Assembly: GCA_009792885.1 (NCBI GenBank)
Contig: WMCF01000081.1
Location: forward strand, 497,072-561,071
Direction of reading: 5' to 3'
Source: Eremophila alpestris peregrina
Lineage: Eukaryota > Chordata > Aves > Passeriformes > Alaudidae
DNA length: 64,000 nt
The translations under genes were made by a program, and so were the position numbers. Below are positions 50,201 to 61,600 of this stretch, one piece after another (the stretch's first letter is position 1; each line of letters opens with the position of its first letter). The notes under the pieces are model-generated. The model was not told where the DNA came from and made no database searches. It was given only the letters and a program-made list of their open reading frames with translations.

Positions 50201-53200
50201 ATAAAATTACCTTTTTCATGCACCATATAATCATGTCTTTTTTCCTGATTCTGTGTAAATAGTGAAATAACATTTTCTCATCCAGTCTTAGGATATCATA
50301 CTTAAAATAACAGAGGGAAACCACATCAGGTGAGTTCACAGCTCTACCCTTCAACTTGCAAAAAATATCTCAAAAAACTCCCCAGAATCCATGCAACTAA
50401 AGAAATAAATGCTATTGTATGAAAGAATCATCCTGTTCAGTTGGAGGGCCTCACATTTAAAGAGACTGAAAAATTATTTGGTCCACCACAACATACGGCC
50501 CCTGATGGCAAAGAACAAATTCTCTTTATACCTTGCTGCCATTCCCTTCCAATTCAGAATTTAAATAGTAATTAGGAACGCATGATAAAACATCTTAAAC
50601 ATTGACCATAAAAAATTTCAAATATGAAATGAGGAAAAGTGAGAGGAGATACAAAAAGCTGTAGGCCCACACTCAGACAAGTACTTAGATATCTAATGCA
50701 CATACTCCAAAAAAATACTTATTACATCAGTAGAACACATGGCTTTATCTAAACTTTAAAAACAAAGCTTGAGGACTGACTTTTAATTTCCTTGAATGCA
50801 GTCCTACTTTTCTGAGTTTGCAGTGAAGGTACATACAAAATCAGAAAAAAAAAAAAAAGGAACTGTTTTGCCACCAGCCCAGGGTAGTTGAATACTCCTT
50901 GCACTGGTTGAGACAACTCACTCAGCCCACCTGAAACTCATTAAACTATTCTGGCCCTTGATACAAAGCAAATAAGGCCCAGGTAGAGCAGCCAGGGAGG
51001 GCTTTTTTTCCAGAAGGGTTAATGGTGATGTTGTGGCTGCAAAGGACCTTGTTGCAGTTTGGTTTCCTGCAGTACCAGAGGAGCTGCTCCCTTTTCCATG
51101 GAACTTTTGTTCCTTGGAGTCTCTAATTTTATATTTTCTTCTATGCACTGGCACTGACAGAACAGGGACATGACAAGGGAAGTGCTCAGCTGGCAGAAGA
51201 TAATTCATAATATTCTTTCCTTTACCCTAAGCAATTGATTTTGACACTGGGAATTTTTTGCAGCCATGCTGTCTGTAACCTCTGGAAATAGCAAAACAAT
51301 TGAAAATTTAGGTAATTACTCAGAATACAGTCAAAACAGTTGTTGAGACCTTATGAGAAGAATAGAATGCACACATTACTGTATAAGTGAATTCTGAAGC
51401 AAAAAATAAAATGTTCATATAACCACACATGGTGTGGGAGCCCATTCTAAATTCTGGTGTTAGAAGTTCAAGGATTGAAATTACATTTGTCAATTAGAAT
51501 AATTTGGTAATTAACAAGAGCAAGTTATTAATATTCATTAGTAGCCAGATAGTAGCAGGTATTCAGAAATTTGCCAACTTTAAACTAGTCTGCTCCAGGC
51601 TTTCTGTGATTAACAGAGCTTCTATTTCCCTGGAAATATTGTTTCTCTTAAATTAAAAAAGGAGACCTTACGAGTATTATGTTCAGAAGAAAACAATTAT
51701 TCTTTGTCATTGACAATAGAGGAATCACCACTTCATAAACAGAAATGCACCTTCACTTTCAGCCTTTTGATGAGATTATGCTAAACTTTTACAGAAGTAT
51801 TTCCTTGAAGAATGCCAGTTAAAGGCTGTTCATTTATTTGGAGAAACACACACAAAAAAAGCATCTGAACTGCTCCAATAAGAAGTGGAAGAGACACAAG
51901 AATATTTTTAAAAGTAAAGGACCACAGAGTAATGCAAGTTTGTCAAAAAGGGAAGCAAATCCTAAAGTTTTAGCAGAAAACAGCTCCTTGAAATGAGTCA
52001 AGGATCAGCTGAAATGGTGAGTGAAAAGGTGTTCTAAGTGTTTACATTGTATTCAAATCAGATGGGAAAAGTCCTTAAATACAATGCTGTACAAATTGAG
52101 CAAGGAATATATATATTTATATGTATGTATATCTGTGTGTATGTATGTACATATAGAATATATACATATTTTATACATGCAAGACTGCTGGCTGTATTGT
52201 TACGCCAGAAAACAACAGTCAAGCATGGGAAATTCACTTCATGTGTGAACAAAAAAAGGGAAAACCTCTCTGAAAGTCTTGATATTTATCACCAGTACTG
52301 ACAGAGCAGGCAGGACACTGTGCTGCACTGTCTTGAAGGTGTGCTTCAGGCACCAAAGTAAAAGTGTATGTTGAGAGCTACAAATTATTTCAGTCAATAA
52401 TTCTTCAGCAAATGAACTTGCCCATGAACACCATTTTTAAAAATATACACCTCATAAAGCTGTGTAATGGAATAAAAATGAAAATAATGTATTTGGCATT
52501 AAAATAATTTCTCTTTCTTATGAGACATGATTGATCTACTTGTTTTCAAGAACAGTTAATGTTTTGCTTTGTGATTGAAGTGATTGAAGCCAGTGATTGA
52601 AGAGGTATCATTTTTAGGTAAATAATACTAATTCATAAGGAAGGCTTTCAAATTAATTCTTCATTCATGTTTTGAAGTCTGTGATTTTGTAGAGCTTTGA
52701 TTTTGTTCACCAACATATTTAGTACATAAAACTTCTCTTGTGATAGCTGCTTTTCTTCTTGCTGTATAATTTCTGTTGTTTAAAATGTTAAGGAACCTGA
52801 AATGCATAAAACATGGCAACCAAGCACCATTAAATGCTACATAATGTAACAGGGGGAAATGGGTCACAGAAATCTGTTACTACTTGAAATAAACTCCATT
52901 AATAAGCACTTAATTTCTTTTTTTAGAAAACAATAACTCTCTAGACAGTAATAAAATAACATTTTTAATGCTGTTAACTGTGGAAGCTCCAAACTCCTTA
53001 GAGCTTTAAGTCACACAATTTCTATTTTCTTCTCTTATGTCTCTGAAGCTTCTCTTTGGCACAGCCCCGAAGGAATGAGCTACAAAAGCATCATGAGTCT
53101 TTGTGACAGACTTTTTCTCTTTCTTGTTAGTGAAAAAGATTTATTTTACTGTCAGAAGATAAAAAATGAGGAAACATTTTGATAGCTGAGGAAAACAAGT

Positions 53201-55646
53201 TTTGATTCTGTGTAGCCAACATTGAAGTCACACTATGAATCGACAGAAACTACTTTGCACTTGACAGTTTTCACCACATTAGGGAAAAGAATCTCTCAGC
53301 AGTTTCAGATGAAGATTTTGATCTCACTTATATTCCTGGAAACTCTGAGTAATTCCAGCAAAGTGTTTAATCCTGCCATATTATTACCATATCTTGGTAA
53401 TAATGTTATAATCCATATTTATTTTGGCCCAAGTTGTTCCTCCCACTTGTACAGCTCCCTCCCAAGGGATTGTTGATAGCAAGGGAATAACCAAGGGTTC
53501 AGAGATGGTTTTTTTTTTAAAGACAAAGGGAAAGGAAAAGTCAATACCAAATCAAAGGGGAGTCGGGGGAGAGAGGGGTCAAATGGATAGAATGGGACAC
53601 AGAGAGAAAAGAACTAAAATGTCCCTTCAGCATCCCTTCTAAAATAAGCAACCACCAAAAAAATATCATCAGCTTTGCCATTTGGCAAACCACAGCAGCT
53701 TCCTTCCAAGGCTGGCACAGCTGCCTTCATTTAAAGGTCAGGTGTTGGTCAATATTTAAAAAAAATTATCTCTCCCAGATTAATCAAGGAGGATTGCTTC
53801 CTAAAATACCCTTCCTGAGAATTACTGTGAAATAGTAAAGGAAAATTTATACAGTGCAGCATATTCTGACATTTACTATGGGACTTGAGGGAATATGACA
53901 GAGAGAAGAAAAATATGGTTTTAATCCCACATTATTCCTGTTAAAAGAGAGATTACTTAAATTATTATTTAAATTATAATTTTATTATACTGTCTTCATA
54001 GCAATGAATTTTATAAGGAGAGCCATTTTCACTTCCATTTATTCTGTGACCTATATTGCTTGCACATGCACATTTTTTAAGAAATAGAATATCAGAGTAA
54101 CAGGAGACAGAGGCCTATTTGCATATTAAATACATATTATTTCATTGGCTTTGACGGTAAGAAGATTTTTCTTACCCATTTTGGAAGCACTGAAGTTAGG
54201 AGAATAGTTATGTGAAATATTAATAGCTGATTAGAGCTTTGTTCTGGACTTAAAACCCTCTGGAAGTTTGTGCTAGGTACTTGGTTTTATTTTTACATGT
54301 GCCCAATTGTGTTTTCTACACAAAACTGGCACCAACAGCTCTTATTCAGATTAGTATTTCTTCCTTAGGTGTATGGAGGAAGGTGCAGTTACTCAATAAT
54401 TTGGTCAACCAATTGCACCCCCTTTCTCTTTCCTCTCATTCCCAGCAGCAGGAGCAACTGGGAATTGTGGTCATTAATCAGGGTATTTCACACCTTTGAA
54501 ATATGGCCACAAATCCCTTTTCTGGAATGGGCATAATCCTACAGAGGCAAAAGCAGAAATCTGGTTTCTGGCAGAAACACCAAGCACTTGGGAGATGCAG
54601 AGGCAAAACTGATTATTTTTTCATGTGTAAGAGACCTTAGAAGCCTTTTTTTTTTTTTTTTTACCTAAGGGACAGCATAAAAAACATGGGTTTTGTCAAT
54701 CAGCTTTTATACCCTTATGTGCAATTGCTGAACTAAAAAACAAAAGTCATTTTCTGATCAAAGTCCTTTATTGTGGAAGGCAATTACCTAAACTGAAGAA
54801 CAGATAAGTGCAAGAGAAACTTGTACTCATCCTAAAATCTCATGAGTCCTCCATGATTTTACAGGGATCAATAAGAAGAGGAAGAAATAGAAATCAGTTG
54901 GTACAAACCAATAACCAGGATACTCCCAGGAACGACTGCCTTTCCAAAAGAATTTCCCTTTCCCCTTTCTTCACTTTTCCCTATTTCAAGCCCTGCTACC
55001 CTGCTTGATCCAGGGTTTTGAGACGCCGCTAATGAGAATTTTATCAGTCTTAAGCATTTAATTGATTTTTACCTTCAGTATCATGCAGCACAGTCTCCAC
55101 AGGAGGGGAAATAAGAACTGCCAATCCCACACACTCTTCCTTACTTATCTATTATAGCCCTTGCTCTTCTGCTTCCTTCTTTTCACAGAGTGCATTTATT
55201 GCCCTGCTTAGCACACAAAGCCTTTTCTCAGTCACATCAGGGAAAACTAACAGAACAAATACTGTTTAAGTCCCCCAAAGTCTTGTGAAACTGCAGGAAT
55301 AATGGAAAGTCTTTCATCATGAAGATGAAAGAAGGAAGAACTAAAGGCTTGAACAATGAGTATCTTGAGCCCAAACTATCCTGCTAAGACCTTGCAAGAG
55401 CCTTAGGTCCTTAATGGATGTGAGGAAATAAATTCACTCTGATAATAACATTCATCACTCTATATGAGATTTTAAGCCATTTTAGAGTAAAAGCATGATC
55501 TCAATGGATGACAGGATTGTGACAGGTTTCTGTCCTCTCTTACAAGCCAGAATGTCACTGTAAATTGCTACTCATAAAAAGTGTACAACCTCAATGCTTT
55601 ATCAAAAAGAAGGTGTTGGAAATTGAAATTCAAAATAATATACACC
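47278..55646. other. Long spacer, no gene seen
   Basis: More than 8 kb without a recognisable gene or transposon. Noted: an AT-rich TATG/TATA stretch (52106-52177), three GTGATTGAAG units near 52571-52602, poly-A near 50848 and poly-T near 54644. A 152-codon minus-strand frame (48738-49196) shows no domain I know. Confidence 0.55.
52106..52177. repeat. AT-rich TATA/TATG simple repeat
   Basis: Imperfect alternating TA and TATG/TGTA units over about 70 bp. Low complexity, no further inference. Confidence 0.8.
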
Positions 55647-55652
55647 AAAGAT

Positions 55653-56031
55653 TGCTGGGGTTACCTTCTCCCAGGGTCTGATACTGGCTCACTCTGAACC
55701 CTGGTGTGTCACCCCGGCGAGGACCAAGGTAAAACACAGAGGTGCTCCTTTTTCCTCTCGGGGCTACGGTCACAACTTTTATTCCATCCAAGAGCAGTAA
55801 AAAGAAAATGAGACCCCCAGGATCTTCAGCCTTTAAGCCCTGGGGAAAAGGGGAAGGGGAGGAACCACAACCAATGGGAATCAGTCCAGGAGGAGGGGAA
55901 AGGGGGCATGGGGGAAGGAACCAATCAAAGATATAGAAACTCAGAGGGATATTCAAGACATATCATGTGCAAGTATAACAACTATCCAGTGCAATATAAC
56001 AAGTGGACTAACTATTTAGTGCAACTCAACA
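55653..56031 (-). mobile_element. 379-bp solo LTR with perfect 6-bp duplication and preserved promoter layout
   Basis: On the minus strand the element runs from TGTTGAGTTGCAC to GGTAACCCCAGCA, with TG...CA ends. AAAGAT flanks both sides (55647-55652 and 56032-56037), as for class II/ERVK-like insertion. In order on the minus strand are two CCAAT-type boxes in alternating orientation (plus-strand CCAAT at 55921-55925 and 55871-55875), a TTAAA TATA-like box near 55831-55836, and AATAAA at 55778-55783, followed by a CpG-bearing R/U5 segment. It is short and well preserved, suggesting a fairly recent insertion. No retroviral genes flank it. Confidence 0.93.
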
Positions 56032-56037
56032 AAAGAT

Positions 56038-57839
56038 GTTTACAGAATGTCTTGACAAAAATCTAGCATATGCACAGGTTTATTTTCCATGAAGTTCATA
56101 AAGAAGACACACCTGGCTCTCTAACAACTCTTAAATCTTGTTTCCACTGATGTATTGCTATCAGATTAAAACCTGTGAAATACAAAGTGAAGTACAAAAA
56201 ACATTAATATTAAAGCTTCCCCAGAACTTGGAAGCACTTTGCATAAGAAAGTTACCACACTAAATAAGAAGTGCTTTTTCATTTCAACAGAGTCCACTGC
56301 AGCACGTTGTCAGGTAGAGAAGAACTCTGAAGTACTGTCCAGGAAAAATGAAGAGTCCAGATAGCTGACATACTTTAATCAGAATCTAATTTTCCCTCTC
56401 TGAAAACCTCTGAACAGCTCAATTAAATCCATACTGATCTGACACCCAGAGCAGTGTGCTGGTTCATTTTGAAACCACAGGAGCTAGGACAGAACTTACT
56501 GTGCAACACAAATATACATTCCTCTGTAGAAGGGTGGAAAGATCACTTGGAAATGAGATCAGGCTGCCTGTTCAGACTGAGGTTTTGCCACAGGCATTCT
56601 GTGCTCTTTGGAACTTTTAAGCAGTTTATTTTTATGGCAGACACGTGGCAAATAACACATTGCTTATTTAATTAATCCCTTTAATAACCTTTGTGAAGCT
56701 TAGCACTGAGGCTACAAGAAGTGGCATTAATCACATATCTTTGTTTGAATAGTTACAAAAGGTTTTTAAGCCAGATTTTTGGTTTGATATGTAACTGAGC
56801 CTAACAAGAATATTTGGATATCCATTAATCAGACTATATTCCTATATTGAATTATATAATGCATAGAGAACAGAGGCTAAACACAATTTAATCTAATGTA
56901 TTTGAAATATGATAGTCAGAATAAAAACCAGAAGATTATCTTAGTTCTTGGGCATAGAGACATGTCATGGCATTAAATAAATATTTTAAAAAGATGAAAA
57001 AAATACATTCAAAATGTATCTTAAGCCTCAAATTAAGAAAAATAGCACATAAATATTTAACAGAAAAACTATAATGCTTTTACACCAATTGAGAAACAAC
57101 TTTACAGGAATCTGCTATTTTCAGAGCCAGTTCAACAGCTCTCAATAATGTAAGCGAAACTGAATTTTGCCAATTCAAAAATAGGAACCAGTGAGAAAAT
57201 AAGGTATTTTTAAAAACCCCTTTTAATTATGAGAGGATTTCCTCTCTTTCCTGTTCAAGTCTTTCTTAAGAGTGATGCCTAGAAAGACTCTCTTTATTAT
57301 TATTATATGCAAGACAAATATTAACTGTACTGCATGATTCAGAGCCACACAGAACCCATCAGGAATTGTAACAACTTTCTGTTTACAAACATTCACACAG
57401 AAAGGTACAATGCACTGATTGACCACCTCCAAAGAAGTGGTTTTTACATTTCTTGCATATAAAGCAAAAGAAATGTAAATATTTATTTTATATCTTAATG
57501 TACACTACTTCGATTTTTAATTTATCCCTTCAATTTTCTTTTTCATGCACAATATTTTTCTATTTTAAGACTGCTCTTGAGTGTTGAACTCTTGGTAAAG
57601 AATCTACCTAAAACGTACCCGTTTTGACATAGCATAAAAATATAGCAGGGAAAAGAAAAGTTACTAATCCACTGTCAACTAAATTGAGCTGTCCTCTTCA
57701 GAATATACATGGGAAGGATTCAATGGGGACATTTCATAATTTTAGTAAATTATAAATTGAGGGGTGTTTACTTCAGTGTGCATCTCCCTGAAGAGTTTAA
57801 CGGTGGTATAAACTCATACAGAATCTATCCTGGAAAGGA
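56038..57839. other. Spacer, no gene seen
   Basis: No gene is recognised. An ATT trinucleotide run lies near 57294-57306. The sequence from about 57770 may already belong to the retroviral block to its right. Confidence 0.5.
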
Positions 57840-58072
57840 GGGACGTGCAGTAGACGTGGTTAAATTCAGGAAAAACACAGGCATCTGTCGTTGTCGAGGC
57901 GGTCACGACATGAACGAAGCAGAGACTACAAGCAGTCTCCTATTTTGCTAGTTGGTGGCTCACCTAATTCTAGGTGTCTTGATAGGAGAAAATCAGGTTT
58001 GGACTTCTTTGTGGTTTTTATTGGTTACTCTCAGCTACACCAACGCTGTTCTACTACGTCTTAGTGGGTCAC
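57840..58072 (-). mobile_element. CpG-bearing sequence attached to an LTR, possible retroviral leader or long U5
   Basis: On the minus strand this follows the LTR directly. It contains a cluster of CG dinucleotides (around 57880-57915, including GTCGTGACCGCCTCGACAAC), unlike the CpG-poor spacer around it. I found no primer-binding site that I could name and no gag frame. It may be the extended U5 of the adjacent LTR or a remnant of the internal leader. The left edge is approximate and may reach about 57770. Confidence 0.4.
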
Positions 58073-58600
58073 TGTGATAGTTGAGATGGTTAAAACACAC
58101 AAATTACTTCTTTAAAAACTTTTAGGGGCTCCAAGTGTCAGGACTTTATTATCTATCAGTCTTTCATATTAATTAGAAGGCTTCGGGCACTAACACTTTG
58201 TTATTTAACAGTCTCTATCTTATTTCTTAAAGGCAGCTCCAGGCAGTTCTCAGGGTCTGTCTATTAATGCTAGTAGCTAGTTATTCAGTTCTCTTCTCCC
58301 TTCCTTCTCACAGCACTAGCTCACTCTAGCTTGGCTCTAGCTCAGCCCCTGTCCTTGTAAGTTTTTGGTACAAGGTTTTACCTTATCTGTCCCTTGTACT
58401 ACTTCTTGTCCCTGGGTCTTCACAGCACAGTAGCAGACTCCAACTGAGCTACAACCACAACCAAAGCCCTCCCAGCCAGCTCACTCTTTATCACACCCAG
58501 AGCTGGGAGAGCAAGGCTGTTCCTACTCTAGGATAATTAACACAGCTGCAATACATCAGAGGCAAGATTACTTTTAGTACTAACTCTTTGTTTCCCCACA
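58073..58600 (-). mobile_element. LTR of an endogenous retrovirus, no matching duplication found
   Basis: On the minus strand it begins TGTGGGGAAACAAAG and the proposed end is CTCAACTATCACA, so the ends are TGTG...CACA. Near the start it shares CAGCTGTGTTAATTA with the LTR at 13612-14202. It has AATAAA at 58146-58151 on the minus strand, about 70 bp before the proposed end. The flanks (GGTCAC and CTCTTT) do not match, which fits either a wrong left edge or a truncated provirus with leader sequence still attached. Confidence 0.65.
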
Positions 58601-61600
58601 CTCTTTACTTATCTTACTACAGGCATCTTCAGGCATAATGTATCACTGAGCAATTATAAAGCAGTTTCATTGGCAAAATCTTGCAGGAAAATGGAAAACA
58701 GCTGATAGTTTGATATCACACATCTTGTTCTTCACCCATAAGTGATTTACTCTACACACAGGCCTTTCCAAGATTCTGTAGCATTCAGCCATTCAAAGTG
58801 GACCTTTAGCACAATAAATCATTGTAAAATACCTCCAAAGGTATAGTAAAGTTAAACATTTTGAAATATATATGTTTATTTTGCAGGTGTCACCACTGCA
58901 GGCAGCAGGATCAAGTTCTACATGAGAAGCTGAAGAGGAGTTTGCACCAGTGAAAGAGAACTGAATGAGCACAGGTTCTAAGGGATATGAAATAGTAATT
59001 CTAGCTGGTGTAGGTGCAGCTGTCATATCTCAGGAGAAACAATCTAAAACTGCACTGAGAAAAAGCTGTGTTCACTTGTTTCCAAATTTAAGCCTGTAGA
59101 TGAATATTTAGTGGATATTTAATGTACCTAAATACAGATGACTGGACACTGCTTAACAGATGCCAAACAATAGTCTAGCATCAGGGTAAAATAACAACTT
59201 TGCTCCTTTTACATTCCCAAACATTCCAACTTAAAACCCACCATATTTTCCAGTATTCCCATTACCTCTTTTTACTCTGTAATATTCTTAGACACTATTT
59301 TCTTTAGAAAAAAATTAAAAAGGCAAAACAAAGATGTGCTACATGGGAGGTAAAGAAATCTAGAGTTTGCTCTCCTGTTACTGTGTTCAATTAAAGAACA
59401 CAGCAAGAAACCACAAAAACAGCCAAAGGAAATTAGTCAGCCTGACTTAGATCTGAATTATTTGTAAATTTTAATAAATTGGAAAATTTTCAATAGCACC
59501 TTTCCTTGATAAGTGAAAAAAATAAGTACTCAATGCATTTATTGGATGTGGAGGTCAGTGTAGTATTTAAACTGTGGCCTAATTGCTTTTAAGAACTCAC
59601 CATTTAATCTTATTGATGTGCATCTTAGAAATTTATCCTTGTTCCTCTACATGTTATTACATTCTGGAGACAAAATTACACCACATGTGGTTTTACACAA
59701 TTGCTTAAAAAGAGTCATCCAGCCCATGCTCAGTGTGTAAAGTGACATCAATGGATTTTTACACACATCTGCCCAGGTAGAAAGGGCTTTAAGGAGTCCA
59801 AAGGAATAGAAAAAATCCATCTCTGAGTTTTGTTTGCAGCGATTCATGGGCATAAAGGGCTGGGAAAGTCCATTTTAAACACATTCTTTCTCAGTAAAAT
59901 AAACTGCTTCCCAGTTAACTTCACCAGGCTCAGCACTGGGCAACATTCCAGAGAAAGAATACACTTCTCTTCCTCAGAATTCTCCAGGGAAGAGGGGAAA
60001 GTAATGATCTTGATTTAGTTGGACAGAGTTGAGATAGACAAACATTTATCAGTTCACTTCAGGAAAAAAAATGCCAGTGTATTCCAAAAGAGGTAACAGG
60101 CACTCATGAGGCAAATGATCTTCTTGAAATGAAGTCCCTGTCCAAAATACAACTATAATCTCAGTATTCTTAATTCTTATGAATGTTTTTTTTTTTGTAA
60201 ATTTGTCTTTCCTCTTAGAAGAATGCACTTAACTAACTTGAAAGTAAAAGCAGATAAAAAGCTTAGAAAACCAAAAAGTGCTGATTTTCCAAAATCCAAG
60301 AGAGTAAGAGGAAAAAGTACCCAGACAGTTGTTCTTATCTGTACACATATGTCTGTTTATAGGAATACAAGCAAATTGCTTGTGTCAAATTACAGATGAC
60401 ACAAGGATTTGATTAGGTTTTTAAATTCAAAATTTAAAGAACACCTCCTACTCCATTTTCCCAAGAGTTATTTTTTGATATTTAGCTAAAGCTATGCTTT
60501 AATTTTTCAGCTGTTAATCCTCTTGCCTCTATTTTTCTATTTATCACAGGACAGGAAAACTGTGGACAGCTTCAGCAGAACACTGGAAATGGAGAAATGA
60601 AAGTTACTGAAAAACACCTGAATGCTTAATCCTGTGCTTTTGTGATAACATATGGAGATTTCAATAGCATTTTCTTTTACTTAATTTCCTTTTTTAATTT
60701 CACACACACACAATATTATTTGGCATGGGAATACCCTACTGTAGTTCTGAATTCATAGACTGGATAGATGACCAGGTAAATTCTAATTTCTCCTGCTCTT
60801 GGTGCTTGGCTGGGGACAATTTTCAATAGCAGGTTACAAGGCAACAGCACTTAAGTCCATAATGTGAGAGTTACAGTCTCACATAAAAGAAATCTTCTTT
60901 CCTGCAATAGCACTAAAATATTTTTAAGCTTCCAACAAATCAATAAGTATTTCATTTTACTATTTTGGAAAAAAATAAAAGTAATCCCAAGGGGACTTCA
61001 CCAAAACAACAACAACAAAAAATTAAAACACAAAGAGTAGCAAGAACCTCCCTTACAGCTGAGTTTAAAAAAAATGTGACTCTTCTGTGGGGTGTGAGAT
61101 GACTCTTGTTCAAATTCACCTCATGTTTAATGTCCCCACAATGAACTTCATTCTTCCTCTTTCCCAGGACAGCAGGAATGTTGTTGCCATGCTGCAACAC
61201 ATCTCCCAAAATCAGTCCTCTTCACGCTGTTCAATTTTACATGAAACTCTGAAATATTCATTGGGACAAATAGAGAGCATTGAAAAGGAGTTTATAGCTT
61301 TGGGGTTAGGGCACTCGGCTGGCAGGGGCAACACCTCAGTGCCAATACATTTTCCAGTGAATATTTAAAAATTTATACAAAATTGAACAGCTGCAGAAAG
61401 AGAGAGAGACAGAGAGATCTCCTGCCAAGTGCGTTAGAACATCTCCCAGAGATGATTTGAGGTGAATAGTTCTAGAGAAAGCATGAAGGAATCCAACAGC
61501 TGAAGGAATTTTCTCCAGTGAAGAAGCCCAGTAGAACCAACCCTGGAATGAAAAAAAAAAGTATAATAATAATGATAACAATTACAATGCTGATTAAAGA

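Noticed and set aside
57709..57951. 80-codon plus-strand frame over the CpG cluster
   Set aside because: It is antisense to LTR-attached sequence and resembles no protein I know.
13612..58600. tRNA, rRNA or known small RNA genes
   Set aside because: I found no clear A/B-box cloverleaf or recognisable small RNA on either strand by eye. A covariance-model scan would be needed to exclude them.
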